Part shown: piece after piece, positions 28,240 through 37,043 of the stretch
Numbering within the stretch: position 1 is the stretch's first letter
Layout: each line of letters opens with the position of its first letter
Assembly: GCA_963974475.1 (NCBI GenBank)
Contig: CAXBCR010000003.1
Span: forward strand, 62,001-126,000
DNA from: CAJXZP01 sp963974475
Lineage (GTDB): Bacteria; Bacteroidota; Bacteroidia; Flavobacteriales_G; Salibacteraceae
Length of the DNA: 64,000 nucleotides
Reading direction: 5' to 3'
The notes under the pieces: generated by a model
Database searches by the model: none
What the model saw: only the letters and a program-made list of their open reading frames with translations
What the model was told of the DNA's origin: nothing
Program-made: the position numbers and the translations under genes

Positions 28240-30141
28240 ATGAGTGATGCCATCCAACACGAATGCGGAATCGCATTTGTTCGTCTTTTAAAGCCATTAA
28301 CTTATTACAAAAAGAAGTATGGGACGTCCTTTTACGGGCTGAACAAGATGTACCTCTTGATGGAAAAACAGCACAATCGCGGCCAAGATGGTGTGGGTTT
28401 GGCCAATATTAAATTGAACATGGAACCCGGTCAACGTTATATTTCACGTCATCGTTCGGTAGATCAGCAACCCATAAAAGACGTGTTTGAACACGTGAAT
28501 GCTAGGTTTGCAAAATATGAGCAAGATGAACCTTCCAAACTCCAAGATGTGGAATGGTTAAAACAAAATGAAGCCTTTACAGGAGAAGTTTTCTTAGGTC
28601 ATTTACGCTACGGAACATTTGGTAAAAACACTATCGAAGCTTGTCACCCATTTTTGCGTCAAAACAACTGGATGACACGTAATTTGGTATTGGCTGGTAA
28701 TTTTAACTTAACGAATACCGATGAGCTTTTTGATATATTAGTTAGAATTGGGCAACATCCAAAAGAGCAAACCGACACAGTAACGGTGATGGAGAAAATT
28801 GGTCACTTCTTGGATATGGAGAACCAGGAGTTGTTTGATAAATATAAAACACTTGGATACAGTAATCAGGAAATCACCGATTTAATAGCTAAAAACCTAG
28901 ACGTAAAAAATATTCTTAAACGTGCATCTGAAGATTGGGATGGCGGTTATTTGATGTCGGGTATCATTGGGCATGGAGATGCCTTTGCATTTCGGGATCC
29001 AAACGGAATTCGTCCGGCATATTATTACATGGATGATGAGGTAGTGGTGGTAGCTTCAGAACGCCCAGCTATTCAAACTACATTTAATGTAGGTTTTACC
29101 AAAGTAAAAGAATTGGAACGTGGTCAGGCTATGATTGTGAAAAAGGATGGAAGTGTTTCTTTTGAGCAGATTATCGAGCCTAAAGAAAATTTGGCTTGTT
29201 CATTCGAACGTATTTACTTTTCACGTGGTTCGGATAGAGAGATTTATCAAGAACGTCAGAATTTAGGAAAAAATATTTTTTCTAAAGTGCTAGAAAGCCT
29301 AAAAGGTGATTTAAAGAACACCGTTTTCTCATTTATTCCGAACACCGCTGAGGTGTCGTTCTACGGGTTGATGAAAGAGGCAAACGCCTACTTAAATTCT
29401 TATAAAGCAGAAACCATAGCAGGGTTAGGAGAAGAAGCGACCACAGAAAAAATCAATGAAATTTTAGATTTATCGGTTCGTATGGATAAACTGGCGATAA
29501 AAGACGCCAAACTACGTACGTTCATAACCCAAGATGAAGGTAGAAATGACTTGGTGGCGCATGTGTATGATGTGACTTACGGAGTAGTTCAAAATAAAAA
29601 GGACACACTTGTAATGATTGATGATTCAATTGTGCGTGGAACTACATTAAAGCAAAGTATTCTGCGTATTTTGGATACCTTACATCCTAAAAAAATCATT
29701 ATTGTTTCATCGGCTCCGCAAATTCGTTACCCGGATTGTTATGGAATTGATATGGCTAGAATGGGTGATTTTATCGCATTTAGAGCGGCCGTAGCGTTAT
29801 TGGAAGACCGGAAAATGAGCAAGGTTTTGGATGAAGTGTACAAAAAGTGCAAAGCGCAAGTGGATTTACCAAAAGAGCAAATTATGAATTACGTAAAAGA
29901 GGTTTATGACCCTTTTACGGTGGAAGAAATTTCTACGAAAATTGCTGAATTGGTTACTCCGGTGGATATTGATGCGGAGGTTGAAGTAATTTATCAAGGT
30001 TTAGAAGGATTGAAAAATGCTTGCCCTAAGAATTTAGGTGACTGGTATTTCTCTGGAAATTACCCAACTCCGGGTGGGTTTAAAGTGGTGAATAAGGCTT
30101 TCATAAATTACATGGAAGGAAGTAACGAAAGAGCTTATTAA
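28240..30141 (+). CDS. purF: Amidophosphoribosyltransferase, long Bacteroidota form
   Basis: Transfers ammonia from glutamine to PRPP in purine synthesis, by family. The N-terminal glutaminase uses Cys9 after a short propeptide (MSDAIQHEC), with KQHNRGQDGVGLA and HLRYGTFG. The phosphoribosyltransferase part carries the PRPP loop VMIDDSIVRGTT. At 633 aa it is about 130-160 residues longer than common PurF, with extra segments in the glutaminase domain (KKYGTSFYGLNKMYLLM) and before the PRPP loop. It may be a paralogue rather than the only PurF of this genome. Confidence 0.85.
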   Translation: MSDAIQHECGIAFVRLLKPLTYYKKKYGTSFYGLNKMYLLMEKQHNRGQDGVGLANIKLNMEPGQRYISRHRSVDQQPIKDVFEHVNARFAKYEQDEPSKLQDVEWLKQNEAFTGEVFLGHLRYGTFGKNTIEACHPFLRQNNWMTRNLVLAGNFNLTNTDELFDILVRIGQHPKEQTDTVTVMEKIGHFLDMENQELFDKYKTLGYSNQEITDLIAKNLDVKNILKRASEDWDGGYLMSGIIGHGDAFAFRDPNGIRPAYYYMDDEVVVVASERPAIQTTFNVGFTKVKELERGQAMIVKKDGSVSFEQIIEPKENLACSFERIYFSRGSDREIYQERQNLGKNIFSKVLESLKGDLKNTVFSFIPNTAEVSFYGLMKEANAYLNSYKAETIAGLGEEATTEKINEILDLSVRMDKLAIKDAKLRTFITQDEGRNDLVAHVYDVTYGVVQNKKDTLVMIDDSIVRGTTLKQSILRILDTLHPKKIIIVSSAPQIRYPDCYGIDMARMGDFIAFRAAVALLEDRKMSKVLDEVYKKCKAQVDLPKEQIMNYVKEVYDPFTVEEISTKIAELVTPVDIDAEVEVIYQGLEGLKNACPKNLGDWYFSGNYPTPGGFKVVNKAFINYMEGSNERAY

Positions 30142-30157
30142 TTCTATTGAGATTTTA

Positions 30158-31231
30158 ATGAGCATACAACCAGGCGGAACAAAAAACGTACCCGATAATT
30201 TTATCGGGCAAGTAAAATGGGAGAGCCCTTCCAATATTGCTTTAGTGAAATATTGGGGTAAAACCGGAAATCAAATTCCAGCTAATCCATCTATTTCATT
30301 CACATTAGGTGCTAGTAAAACGATTACAAAAATCGATTATAAAAAGCGCAAAAATGTAAGCACTGGCCCTCAGGTTTGCTTTCTTTTTGAAGGGAAAGAA
30401 GCAAGCCAATTTGGAGAGAAAACCTTTTTGTTTCTAAAAAAAATAGCCGATTACTTTCCATTTCTAACGGAACTGGAGCTAAATATAGATACCGAAAATA
30501 CCTTTCCCCATTCTAGTGGAATAGCTTCATCGGCATCGGGAATGAGTGCCATGGCTTTGTGTTTAATGAGTATTGAAAAAGCATTAAATCCTGAAATCAC
30601 GGAAGCCTACTTTTACCAAAAAGCATCATTCATAGCACGGTTGGGATCAGGTAGTGCATGTCGTTCGGTTTATGGTGGATTAACTACCTGGGGACGGAGT
30701 TCAATACTGGGTAGTAGCAATGAAATTGCAGTACCATTAACCCAAGTCGCTCCTATTTTTCAAGATTTTCAGGATACGATTTTATTGATTGAACGCGGTC
30801 AAAAAGAAGTATCAAGTACGGTGGGCCATGGGTTGATGCACGCTAACCCTTTTGCCGAAAATAGATTTGCTCAGGCCAAGGAAAACACGGTTAAATTGGC
30901 CCATATTCTACAAAGCGGTAACTTAGATGAGTTTGGTGCCTTGGTTGAAAGCGAAGCATTAACGTTGCACGCAATGATGATGACTTCCACGCCTTATTTT
31001 ATGTTGATGAAACCAAATACCATTGCGGTAATTCATGATTTATGGGCGTTTAGAAAGGTTACCGGAAATCACGTTTATTTCACACTAGATGCGGGTGCAA
31101 ATGTGCATTTATTGTACCCCAAATCGGAGGCAAAAGAAGTGTTGCACTGGATTAAAAATGAGTTGGTTGGCTATTGTGAAAAACAGATGTATATTTGTGA
31201 TGCAGTAGGGACCGGTCCCAAAGCGTTATAA
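30158..31231 (+). CDS. mvaD: Diphosphomevalonate decarboxylase
   Basis: Makes isopentenyl diphosphate from mevalonate diphosphate. The 357-aa GHMP-fold protein has ESPSNIALVKYWGK near residue 24, IPANPSISFTLG, the ATP loop PHSSGIASSASGMSAMA and GSGSACRSVYGG. Length is slightly above usual because of about 20 N-terminal residues. It starts 16 bases after purF and ends 1 base before the mevalonate-kinase-like gene, so these form an operon. Confidence 0.95.
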   Translation: MSIQPGGTKNVPDNFIGQVKWESPSNIALVKYWGKTGNQIPANPSISFTLGASKTITKIDYKKRKNVSTGPQVCFLFEGKEASQFGEKTFLFLKKIADYFPFLTELELNIDTENTFPHSSGIASSASGMSAMALCLMSIEKALNPEITEAYFYQKASFIARLGSGSACRSVYGGLTTWGRSSILGSSNEIAVPLTQVAPIFQDFQDTILLIERGQKEVSSTVGHGLMHANPFAENRFAQAKENTVKLAHILQSGNLDEFGALVESEALTLHAMMMTSTPYFMLMKPNTIAVIHDLWAFRKVTGNHVYFTLDAGANVHLLYPKSEAKEVLHWIKNELVGYCEKQMYICDAVGTGPKAL

Positions 31232-31232
31232 A

Positions 31233-32171
31233 ATGATTAAAGAAGCACTTTTTCATTCAAAAATTTTACTCTTCGGAGAGTATGGAATCATTCAGGATTC
31301 TATGGGCTTGTCTATTCCGTATAAGGCATATATGGGTGAGTTAAAATTTGAAGATACGGATGAAGTAGGTGCTCAAAAATCCAATGCACATCTGGTTAAA
31401 TTTTATTCACATTTAGTGGATATGCAAAAGGCTGACGAACTGCCGGTATCTTTAGATTTAACCACTTTTGGTCAAGATATTTCAAAAGGCATGCACTTTG
31501 ACTCTACCATTCCACAAGGATATGGTGTTGGGAGTTCTGGAGCTTTGGTGGCAGCTATTTATAATAAATACGCGGTTAACCGGATTGACCCAGATTCTGA
31601 TTTATCCAAAAAGAACATTTTAAAATTGAAATCTGCCTTTGGTATTATTGAGTCTTATTTCCATGGTAAAAGCTCGGGGATTGACCCGTTAATTTGTTAC
31701 CTGAAATTACCGGTTCTTATAAAGTCTAAAAGCGATGTAAACACCATTGGTATCCCTGCACAAAAGGAAGGGGAAGGAGCCATTTTCTTAATGAATACTG
31801 GGCAAACCGGAGAAACGCAGGGAATGGTGAATATTTTTATGGATCGGATGAAACAGGAAGGTTTCCGTAACATGATAAAAAAGGACTTTAAAAAATACAA
31901 TGACCTATGTATTTCTGCTTTTTTAGAGGGTGAAACACAACCGTTATTCGATAATTTGAAGCATTTATCCTCCTTGGTGTTGCATAATTTCAAACCCATG
32001 ATTCCTACCACTTTTCAAAAGTTTTGGGAAGATGGATTAAAATCAAATGCCTACTATTTAAAGCTTTGTGGCTCAGGCGGTGGTGGTTTTATTTTGGGTT
32101 TCACTCGTGATTTCCCTAAAGCCCAAAAGATGCTTCATGGTCAAGACCTAGAAGTGATCTATAAGTTTTGA
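31233..32171 (+). CDS. GHMP kinase, probable mevalonate kinase
   Basis: Protein of 312 aa with the N-terminal KILLFGEYGII motif, the ATP-binding loop GYGVGSSGALVAAIY near residues 98-112, a conserved GKSSGIDPLICY and the C-terminal GSGGGGFILGF. Position directly after mvaD supports the mevalonate pathway; phosphomevalonate kinase is an alternative that context does not exclude. Confidence 0.85.
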   Translation: MIKEALFHSKILLFGEYGIIQDSMGLSIPYKAYMGELKFEDTDEVGAQKSNAHLVKFYSHLVDMQKADELPVSLDLTTFGQDISKGMHFDSTIPQGYGVGSSGALVAAIYNKYAVNRIDPDSDLSKKNILKLKSAFGIIESYFHGKSSGIDPLICYLKLPVLIKSKSDVNTIGIPAQKEGEGAIFLMNTGQTGETQGMVNIFMDRMKQEGFRNMIKKDFKKYNDLCISAFLEGETQPLFDNLKHLSSLVLHNFKPMIPTTFQKFWEDGLKSNAYYLKLCGSGGGGFILGFTRDFPKAQKMLHGQDLEVIYKF

Positions 32172-33052
32172 GCCCACTATTCAACAGACGTCAACGGTAC
32201 GCAATTTTCAAATCTTGGTATTTACTTTCTTTAGTAAGATGGTATAGCATTTTGGCCGTGATGGTGGCGCAATATTTGGCGGCTATTTACCTATTGAATA
32301 ATGGTCCTAATAAATTAGCTTTATTGAAGGATCCTTATTTGCATATTTCCATATTTGCTACCGCTTTTGTAATTGCTTCAGGGTTTATTATCAATAGCTT
32401 TTATGACTTGGAAAGAGATACTATAAATCGACCGGACAAAGTGATATTTAGCCGATTGGTAAGTCAAACTACTTGTTTAAATGTTTATTTTTTCTTTAAT
32501 ACCGTGGGGGTCGTATTAAGTTTTTATGTCTCCAAACGGGTAATGCTGTTTAATTTTTTATTTAGTGTAATCCTTTGGTTTTATAGTCATAAACTAAAGA
32601 AAAAGGCTTTTTTAGGAGAGTTGTCTGCCGCTGTTTTAACGTTGGCACCCTTCTTTGTAGTGGCGGTGTATTACCGCATATTTACGTTTGATATTTTCTT
32701 GTATTTAAGTTTTATTGGACTCATTGTTTTGATTCGTGAAATAATAAAGGATATTCTTTCCGAAAAGGGAGATTTGATTTTTGGGTACGAAACACTGCCA
32801 ATAAAAGTGGGAACAAAAGGTGCAAAGGGAACCATCTTATTACTCATGGGGTTGACCGTATTTCCCTTTGCAGTACTCTATTATTTGCATGGAACTACAT
32901 TAGTAATGGGCTACTTTTTTATGGGAGAAATCTTGATTGTGGTTAGTGCCTACCTCCTACAAAAAGCAACAACCGAAAAAGATTTTGAGCGGCTTAATAC
33001 AATTTATAAATTCTTATTGTTAGCAGGGGTTTTGAGTATTCCTTTGGTATAA
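32168..33052 (+). CDS. UbiA family prenyltransferase
   Basis: Membrane prenyltransferase of 294 aa. The two Asp-rich sites are visible: NSFYDLERDTINRP (near residue 77) and REIIKDILSEKGD (near 190), which bind prenyl diphosphate and magnesium. The start is TTG at 32168, which overlaps the preceding TGA; the first internal Met would remove part of the first helix. Homologues are often annotated as geranylgeranylglycerol-phosphate geranylgeranyltransferase; a menaquinone or other prenyl acceptor is possible. It ends the mevalonate operon. Confidence 0.85.
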   Translation: MSPLFNRRQRYAIFKSWYLLSLVRWYSILAVMVAQYLAAIYLLNNGPNKLALLKDPYLHISIFATAFVIASGFIINSFYDLERDTINRPDKVIFSRLVSQTTCLNVYFFFNTVGVVLSFYVSKRVMLFNFLFSVILWFYSHKLKKKAFLGELSAAVLTLAPFFVVAVYYRIFTFDIFLYLSFIGLIVLIREIIKDILSEKGDLIFGYETLPIKVGTKGAKGTILLLMGLTVFPFAVLYYLHGTTLVMGYFFMGEILIVVSAYLLQKATTEKDFERLNTIYKFLLLAGVLSIPLV

Positions 33053-33066
33053 GTATTTTAATTGTA

Positions 33067-35607
33067 TTACCGGATTAAGGTTACTTGTCCGTATAACACC
33101 TTACTGTCGGTAGTATAACCGGGGTTGTACCAAATTCGATAAGAATAAATTCCAGCCGCTGCAGGTTTTCCATTTATTCTTCCATCCCACGAATTTTTTA
33201 TATCAAGCGATTCAAATACTTCTAAGCCCCAGCGATCATAAATCACAATTCTAAATTTGCTGGTGCCATCAGAGAAAATTTGAAAAGTATTGTTGAGGTC
33301 ATCTCCAGATTGCGGTGTGAATGCGGTTGGAATATACAGACCAGCATCGCATGGTTCGAGGATAAAACTAGTGGTAGTTTCACAATTTCCGGGGGAGGTA
33401 ATGACTACACCGTACTGACCCGGTTCTCTAAATTCGTTCGCGTTGGAGGTAGATCCATCCGTCCATAGATATGTGTGGTTAGGAAAGTTAAATGACCGTG
33501 TAACAATGTCCCCGTAGCATATTATGGTATCCGGAGCAAGCGAAGCAACCACGGGGGTATCAACGGTTAATTGAAAACTATCGGATACGGTTCCACAAAT
33601 ATTGGTCAGATAATAGATATATAAATCAGGGGCGAAAAATGTTTTTTGAAAATTTGTATCTCCATCATTCCAAATAATTTGATCCGCCACATCAAGGTCA
33701 ATCCCTTTAGTAAATGATTGTTGAATGCATATAGCAGTGTCCAATAAATTTTGGTTTATGCTCGCTTTTGTAACCCTTGAAACACGTAAGGTATCGCTAA
33801 AAAAGCCGCATACATTGGACGTAGAAATGCTGTATAAACCGGGAGAATTAATGGTTCTTAAAGGATTTGTTGTTCCGTTTTCCCAAATGTAATTATTGGT
33901 AGTGTCGGGAGCTTGAAGTATGAGTGAATCCCCTTCACATAAAATAGTATCTAGTCCTAGGTTAAACAAAATGGGTGAATCATAGATTAATGAAATAGTA
34001 TCATTGTCATGTCCACAAAGATTTATTACTTGAACAGAATAGAGGCCTGTAGTATCCGCAATAATGGCCGAGTCAGTACTTCCAGTATTCCACAAAAATG
34101 TGGATCTACTCCAAGCCGTACTGAGTGTTTGAAGGTTGGTGATACAATAAATACTATCTACCCCTAAGTACGTTTGAGGGGAGGTATCATATTGTACTAA
34201 AATAGTATCCGAAAAATCGCCACAAGCGTTACTAACGGTCAACATGTAGGTGTACGGAGAACTAACAAGTGTAGTATTGCTTGTGCTACCATTATTCCAA
34301 TGGTAAGAACGCCCTGTTACGTTGCTATTCAGTGAAAGTGTGTTGCCGCTGCACAAAATAGTGTCGGGGCCAATATCAACAATCAAGCTAGAGTCTAGGG
34401 TAACGGAAATGGTATCCGAATCTGACCCGCACATATTGGAGGCGGTTCCCCAATAGCTAGTGTCTTGCGAAGCTATAATGGTATTGGAAGTTTGGGAAGT
34501 ACTCCATAAATACGTAGCGCTTGTGGCTGACATACTTAGAGGAATAGTTGCCCCAGCACATAAAATAGTATCCGATCCTAGATTTACAATTGGACTATCG
34601 ATCACCGTTATATTTTTGGTTTCTATGCTCGTACAATTACCCCTTGTAATGGTTACGGAAAGGGCAGAGTCGCTAACCACATTAATTAAAGGAAGCGTAT
34701 CTCCGGAAGCCCATATATAGGTTGAATTTGTCGTATCGGTGGCGTCCACTTGAATGGTATCTCCATTACAAATTGTAGTATCAGGCCCAAGATTTACATT
34801 GGGAGTAGGTAGGCTACTAATCAAAATTGTATCAATGGATTCACATTTTGGGCGAAATGATATGTCATCTAGAGCGAAATCGTTACCACCCGAAGCCGTA
34901 TTTTGGTTGGTTATACAAATAGTGGCACTAGTGGTTGTGGCACCAGAGGTCCATGTTTGAAAATAGTTTTGCCAATTGCATGTTAAGCTACTCACATTAT
35001 GGTTGGGACCTAGACTTACATTATTTACTTTGAAGCTTAAAATAGCGGGACTATTGGATACTACCGAAGTAATCCAAGCCGAAAAATAGTAGGTTGTATT
35101 TGGAAGAACGGTGATCGTTTGACACCATACGGTAAGATTAGCGGTAGATGACCCATTTACAATCATATACTTTCCAGTGCCAGAAGTGTGATCTGTGCAA
35201 CTTGGGAAATTGATATGCGTTAAGTTAGAATTGGTACTGATAGCATATTGCCCAGCAGCGGATAGCAACCCCCAAGAGCCACCTGTTCCGTAGGTGTGTC
35301 CGGTAGTAAACCCTGTGTTTCCAGCCTCAAAATCGCCATTAGTAACTAAGTTAGTAGTATCCATTTTAGTCGCCTTACACCAATATGTGCCAGGATTGGA
35401 TACGTTGATATTGGCTGTAGTTGAGGAAGTGTTCCAAAGGAAACTGATATATCCCGGTGGGGCAGATAAGGTTAAGCTTTCGTTGACGCAAATGGAAGTG
35501 TCATTTCCTAAAAAAGTGGTGTTACCGCATTGGGCGACCAACACGTTTTGTGAACCTGCAAAAATGAGTACAAAGAACCCTATTATTTTCCAATTGCTAC
35601 CGCTCAT
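33067..35607 (-). CDS. Gliding-motility-associated (CHU_C) T9SS type B sorted adhesin-like protein
   Basis: Secreted protein of 846 aa. The frame opens with a TTG at 35613, but the ATG at 35607 (MSGSNWK) is the better start, giving a signal peptide ending near NVLVAQ. It contains about seven PKD/Ig-like repeats, each opening with a variant of LGxDTxxC and closing with a C-G(D) element, and a carbohydrate-binding-like jelly roll near residues 85-260. The C-terminus (IPTAFTPQSGDDLNNTF to the end) is the CHU_C type B sorting domain. Ligand unknown. Confidence 0.9.
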   Translation of the reverse strand: MSGSNWKIIGFFVLIFAGSQNVLVAQCGNTTFLGNDTSICVNESLTLSAPPGYISFLWNTSSTTANINVSNPGTYWCKATKMDTTNLVTNGDFEAGNTGFTTGHTYGTGGSWGLLSAAGQYAISTNSNLTHINFPSCTDHTSGTGKYMIVNGSSTANLTVWCQTITVLPNTTYYFSAWITSVVSNSPAILSFKVNNVSLGPNHNVSSLTCNWQNYFQTWTSGATTTSATICITNQNTASGGNDFALDDISFRPKCESIDTILISSLPTPNVNLGPDTTICNGDTIQVDATDTTNSTYIWASGDTLPLINVVSDSALSVTITRGNCTSIETKNITVIDSPIVNLGSDTILCAGATIPLSMSATSATYLWSTSQTSNTIIASQDTSYWGTASNMCGSDSDTISVTLDSSLIVDIGPDTILCSGNTLSLNSNVTGRSYHWNNGSTSNTTLVSSPYTYMLTVSNACGDFSDTILVQYDTSPQTYLGVDSIYCITNLQTLSTAWSRSTFLWNTGSTDSAIIADTTGLYSVQVINLCGHDNDTISLIYDSPILFNLGLDTILCEGDSLILQAPDTTNNYIWENGTTNPLRTINSPGLYSISTSNVCGFFSDTLRVSRVTKASINQNLLDTAICIQQSFTKGIDLDVADQIIWNDGDTNFQKTFFAPDLYIYYLTNICGTVSDSFQLTVDTPVVASLAPDTIICYGDIVTRSFNFPNHTYLWTDGSTSNANEFREPGQYGVVITSPGNCETTTSFILEPCDAGLYIPTAFTPQSGDDLNNTFQIFSDGTSKFRIVIYDRWGLEVFESLDIKNSWDGRINGKPAAAGIYSYRIWYNPGYTTDSKVLYGQVTLIR

Positions 35608-35748
35608 TCCCAAGAAATAAAAACACCATATTCAGTGCTCCGTAATATACGCGAATATAACCAATTATGTAAATAAATCATTGGGCTATGCGTGAGTTAA
35701 TGGAGATTTTTCGTCTGGTAAAAAAGCAATTTGGTATCGGGATTATCA

Positions 35749-35779
35749 TTGCAAAGAAATGCTTCATGTACTACCTTTG
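35749..35779 (+). promoter_or_regulatory. Promoter for the aminotransferase
   Basis: TTG at 35749-35751, a 20-base spacer and TACCTTTG at 35772-35779 fit the Bacteroidota consensus; ATG at 35795. Confidence 0.6.
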
Positions 35780-35794
35780 GTTAAAACCTAAACT

Positions 35795-36952
35795 ATGAAT
35801 TATTCGGAATCTATTTCATCTAAATTACCTCGCGTAGGGACGACTATCTTTACAGTTATGTCGCAATTAGCGGCTGAACATAACGCCATAAATTTGTCGC
35901 AAGGGTTTCCAGATTTCCCTGTTTCTCCCGAATTAATTTCATTGATTAATGAAAACATGAAGTTAGGGTTTAATCAATATGCACCGATGCAAGGTGACTT
36001 TGGTTTACGAGAGGAATTGGCCATAAAAGCATATAATTTGTACGGACGGGTGTATGATCCCGAAACGGAGGTAACCGTTACCGCTGGTGGAACCCAGGCT
36101 ATTTATACTGCTATCACTGCGTTTTTACGAGATGGAGATGAAGTTATTGTTTTCACACCTGCGTATGATTGTTATGTTCCAGCCATAGAATTAGCGGGTG
36201 CAAGTCCGATGTTTGTGGAACTACATGCACCCGATTTTAAGGTAGATTGGAACGAAGTTAAAAAGCTGGTAAACCACCACACTAAAATGATTATTATTAA
36301 CTCTCCTCACAACCCAAGTGGAACAATTTGGAGTGCGGAGGATATGCAGCATTTGGAAAAATTAACGCATGATACTGGAATAATAATTTTGAGTGATGAG
36401 GTGTATCAACACATTATTTATGATGGAGCAAGCCACCAAAGTGTAGCTCGTTTTCCCAATTTAGCGAGGAGGAGTTTTTTAGTCGGTTCCTTCGGTAAAA
36501 CTTTTCATGCAACAGGTTGGAAAATAGGGTACGCTATGGCTCCGGTAGAATTAATGAAGGAATTCAATAAGGTTCATCAATTTGTTACTTTTGCGGTAAA
36601 TCACCCCATTCAAAAGGCGATGGCTACCTATCTTCAAAATGAGGATAATTACTTGCATATTGGTGAAATGTATCAGGCCAAGCGTGATTTGTTTATTAAG
36701 GCTTTACAGGGTTCAAAATTTACCATAAAACCAGCTCAAGGCACCTATTTTCAATTATTGGATTACAGTGAAATTACAGATAAAAAAGATACGGAATTTG
36801 CTCGCGAATTAACCATAAAGCATAAAATTGCATCTATTCCTGTTTCTGTGTTTTATCAGAACAATAGTGAAGATAAAGTGCTTCGTTTTTGCTTTGCGAA
36901 GCAAGATGAAACTCTTTTAAAGGCGGCAGAAATTTTGTGCGCCATATCGTAA
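35795..36952 (+). CDS. PLP-dependent aminotransferase (YbdL/kynurenine-aminotransferase type)
   Basis: Fold-type I class I/II aminotransferase of 385 aa. It shows INLSQGFPDFP near residue 33, VTAGGTQAIY, NSPHNPSGTIW and the Schiff-base Lys in GSFGKTFHATGWKIGYAM. The LSQGFPDFP start is typical of methionine/kynurenine/glutamine-phenylpyruvate aminotransferases. Whether it acts on kynurenine in this organism is open; nbaC is about 11 kb away. Confidence 0.88.
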   Translation: MNYSESISSKLPRVGTTIFTVMSQLAAEHNAINLSQGFPDFPVSPELISLINENMKLGFNQYAPMQGDFGLREELAIKAYNLYGRVYDPETEVTVTAGGTQAIYTAITAFLRDGDEVIVFTPAYDCYVPAIELAGASPMFVELHAPDFKVDWNEVKKLVNHHTKMIIINSPHNPSGTIWSAEDMQHLEKLTHDTGIIILSDEVYQHIIYDGASHQSVARFPNLARRSFLVGSFGKTFHATGWKIGYAMAPVELMKEFNKVHQFVTFAVNHPIQKAMATYLQNEDNYLHIGEMYQAKRDLFIKALQGSKFTIKPAQGTYFQLLDYSEITDKKDTEFARELTIKHKIASIPVSVFYQNNSEDKVLRFCFAKQDETLLKAAEILCAIS

Positions 36953-37007
36953 TTCTTCGTGCTAAATTTATAATTATTTCAAGCCTGTAAATAGTGGGTT
37001 GAACATG

Positions 37008-37036
37008 TTGGGAGTCAATTATTAAATATAGTTTTG
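37008..37036 (+). promoter_or_regulatory. Promoter for the ClC gene
   Basis: TTG at 37008-37010, an 18-base spacer and TAGTTTTG at 37029-37036. Transcription would begin within a few bases of the TTG start at 37044, implying a leaderless message if that start is used. Confidence 0.45.
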
Positions 37037-37043
37037 CACCCTC

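Noticed and set aside
33500..34800. Recurrent ATAGTATC-like motif on the plus strand
   Set aside because: It encodes the repeated LGxDTIxC motif of the minus-strand Ig/PKD repeats, not a DNA element.
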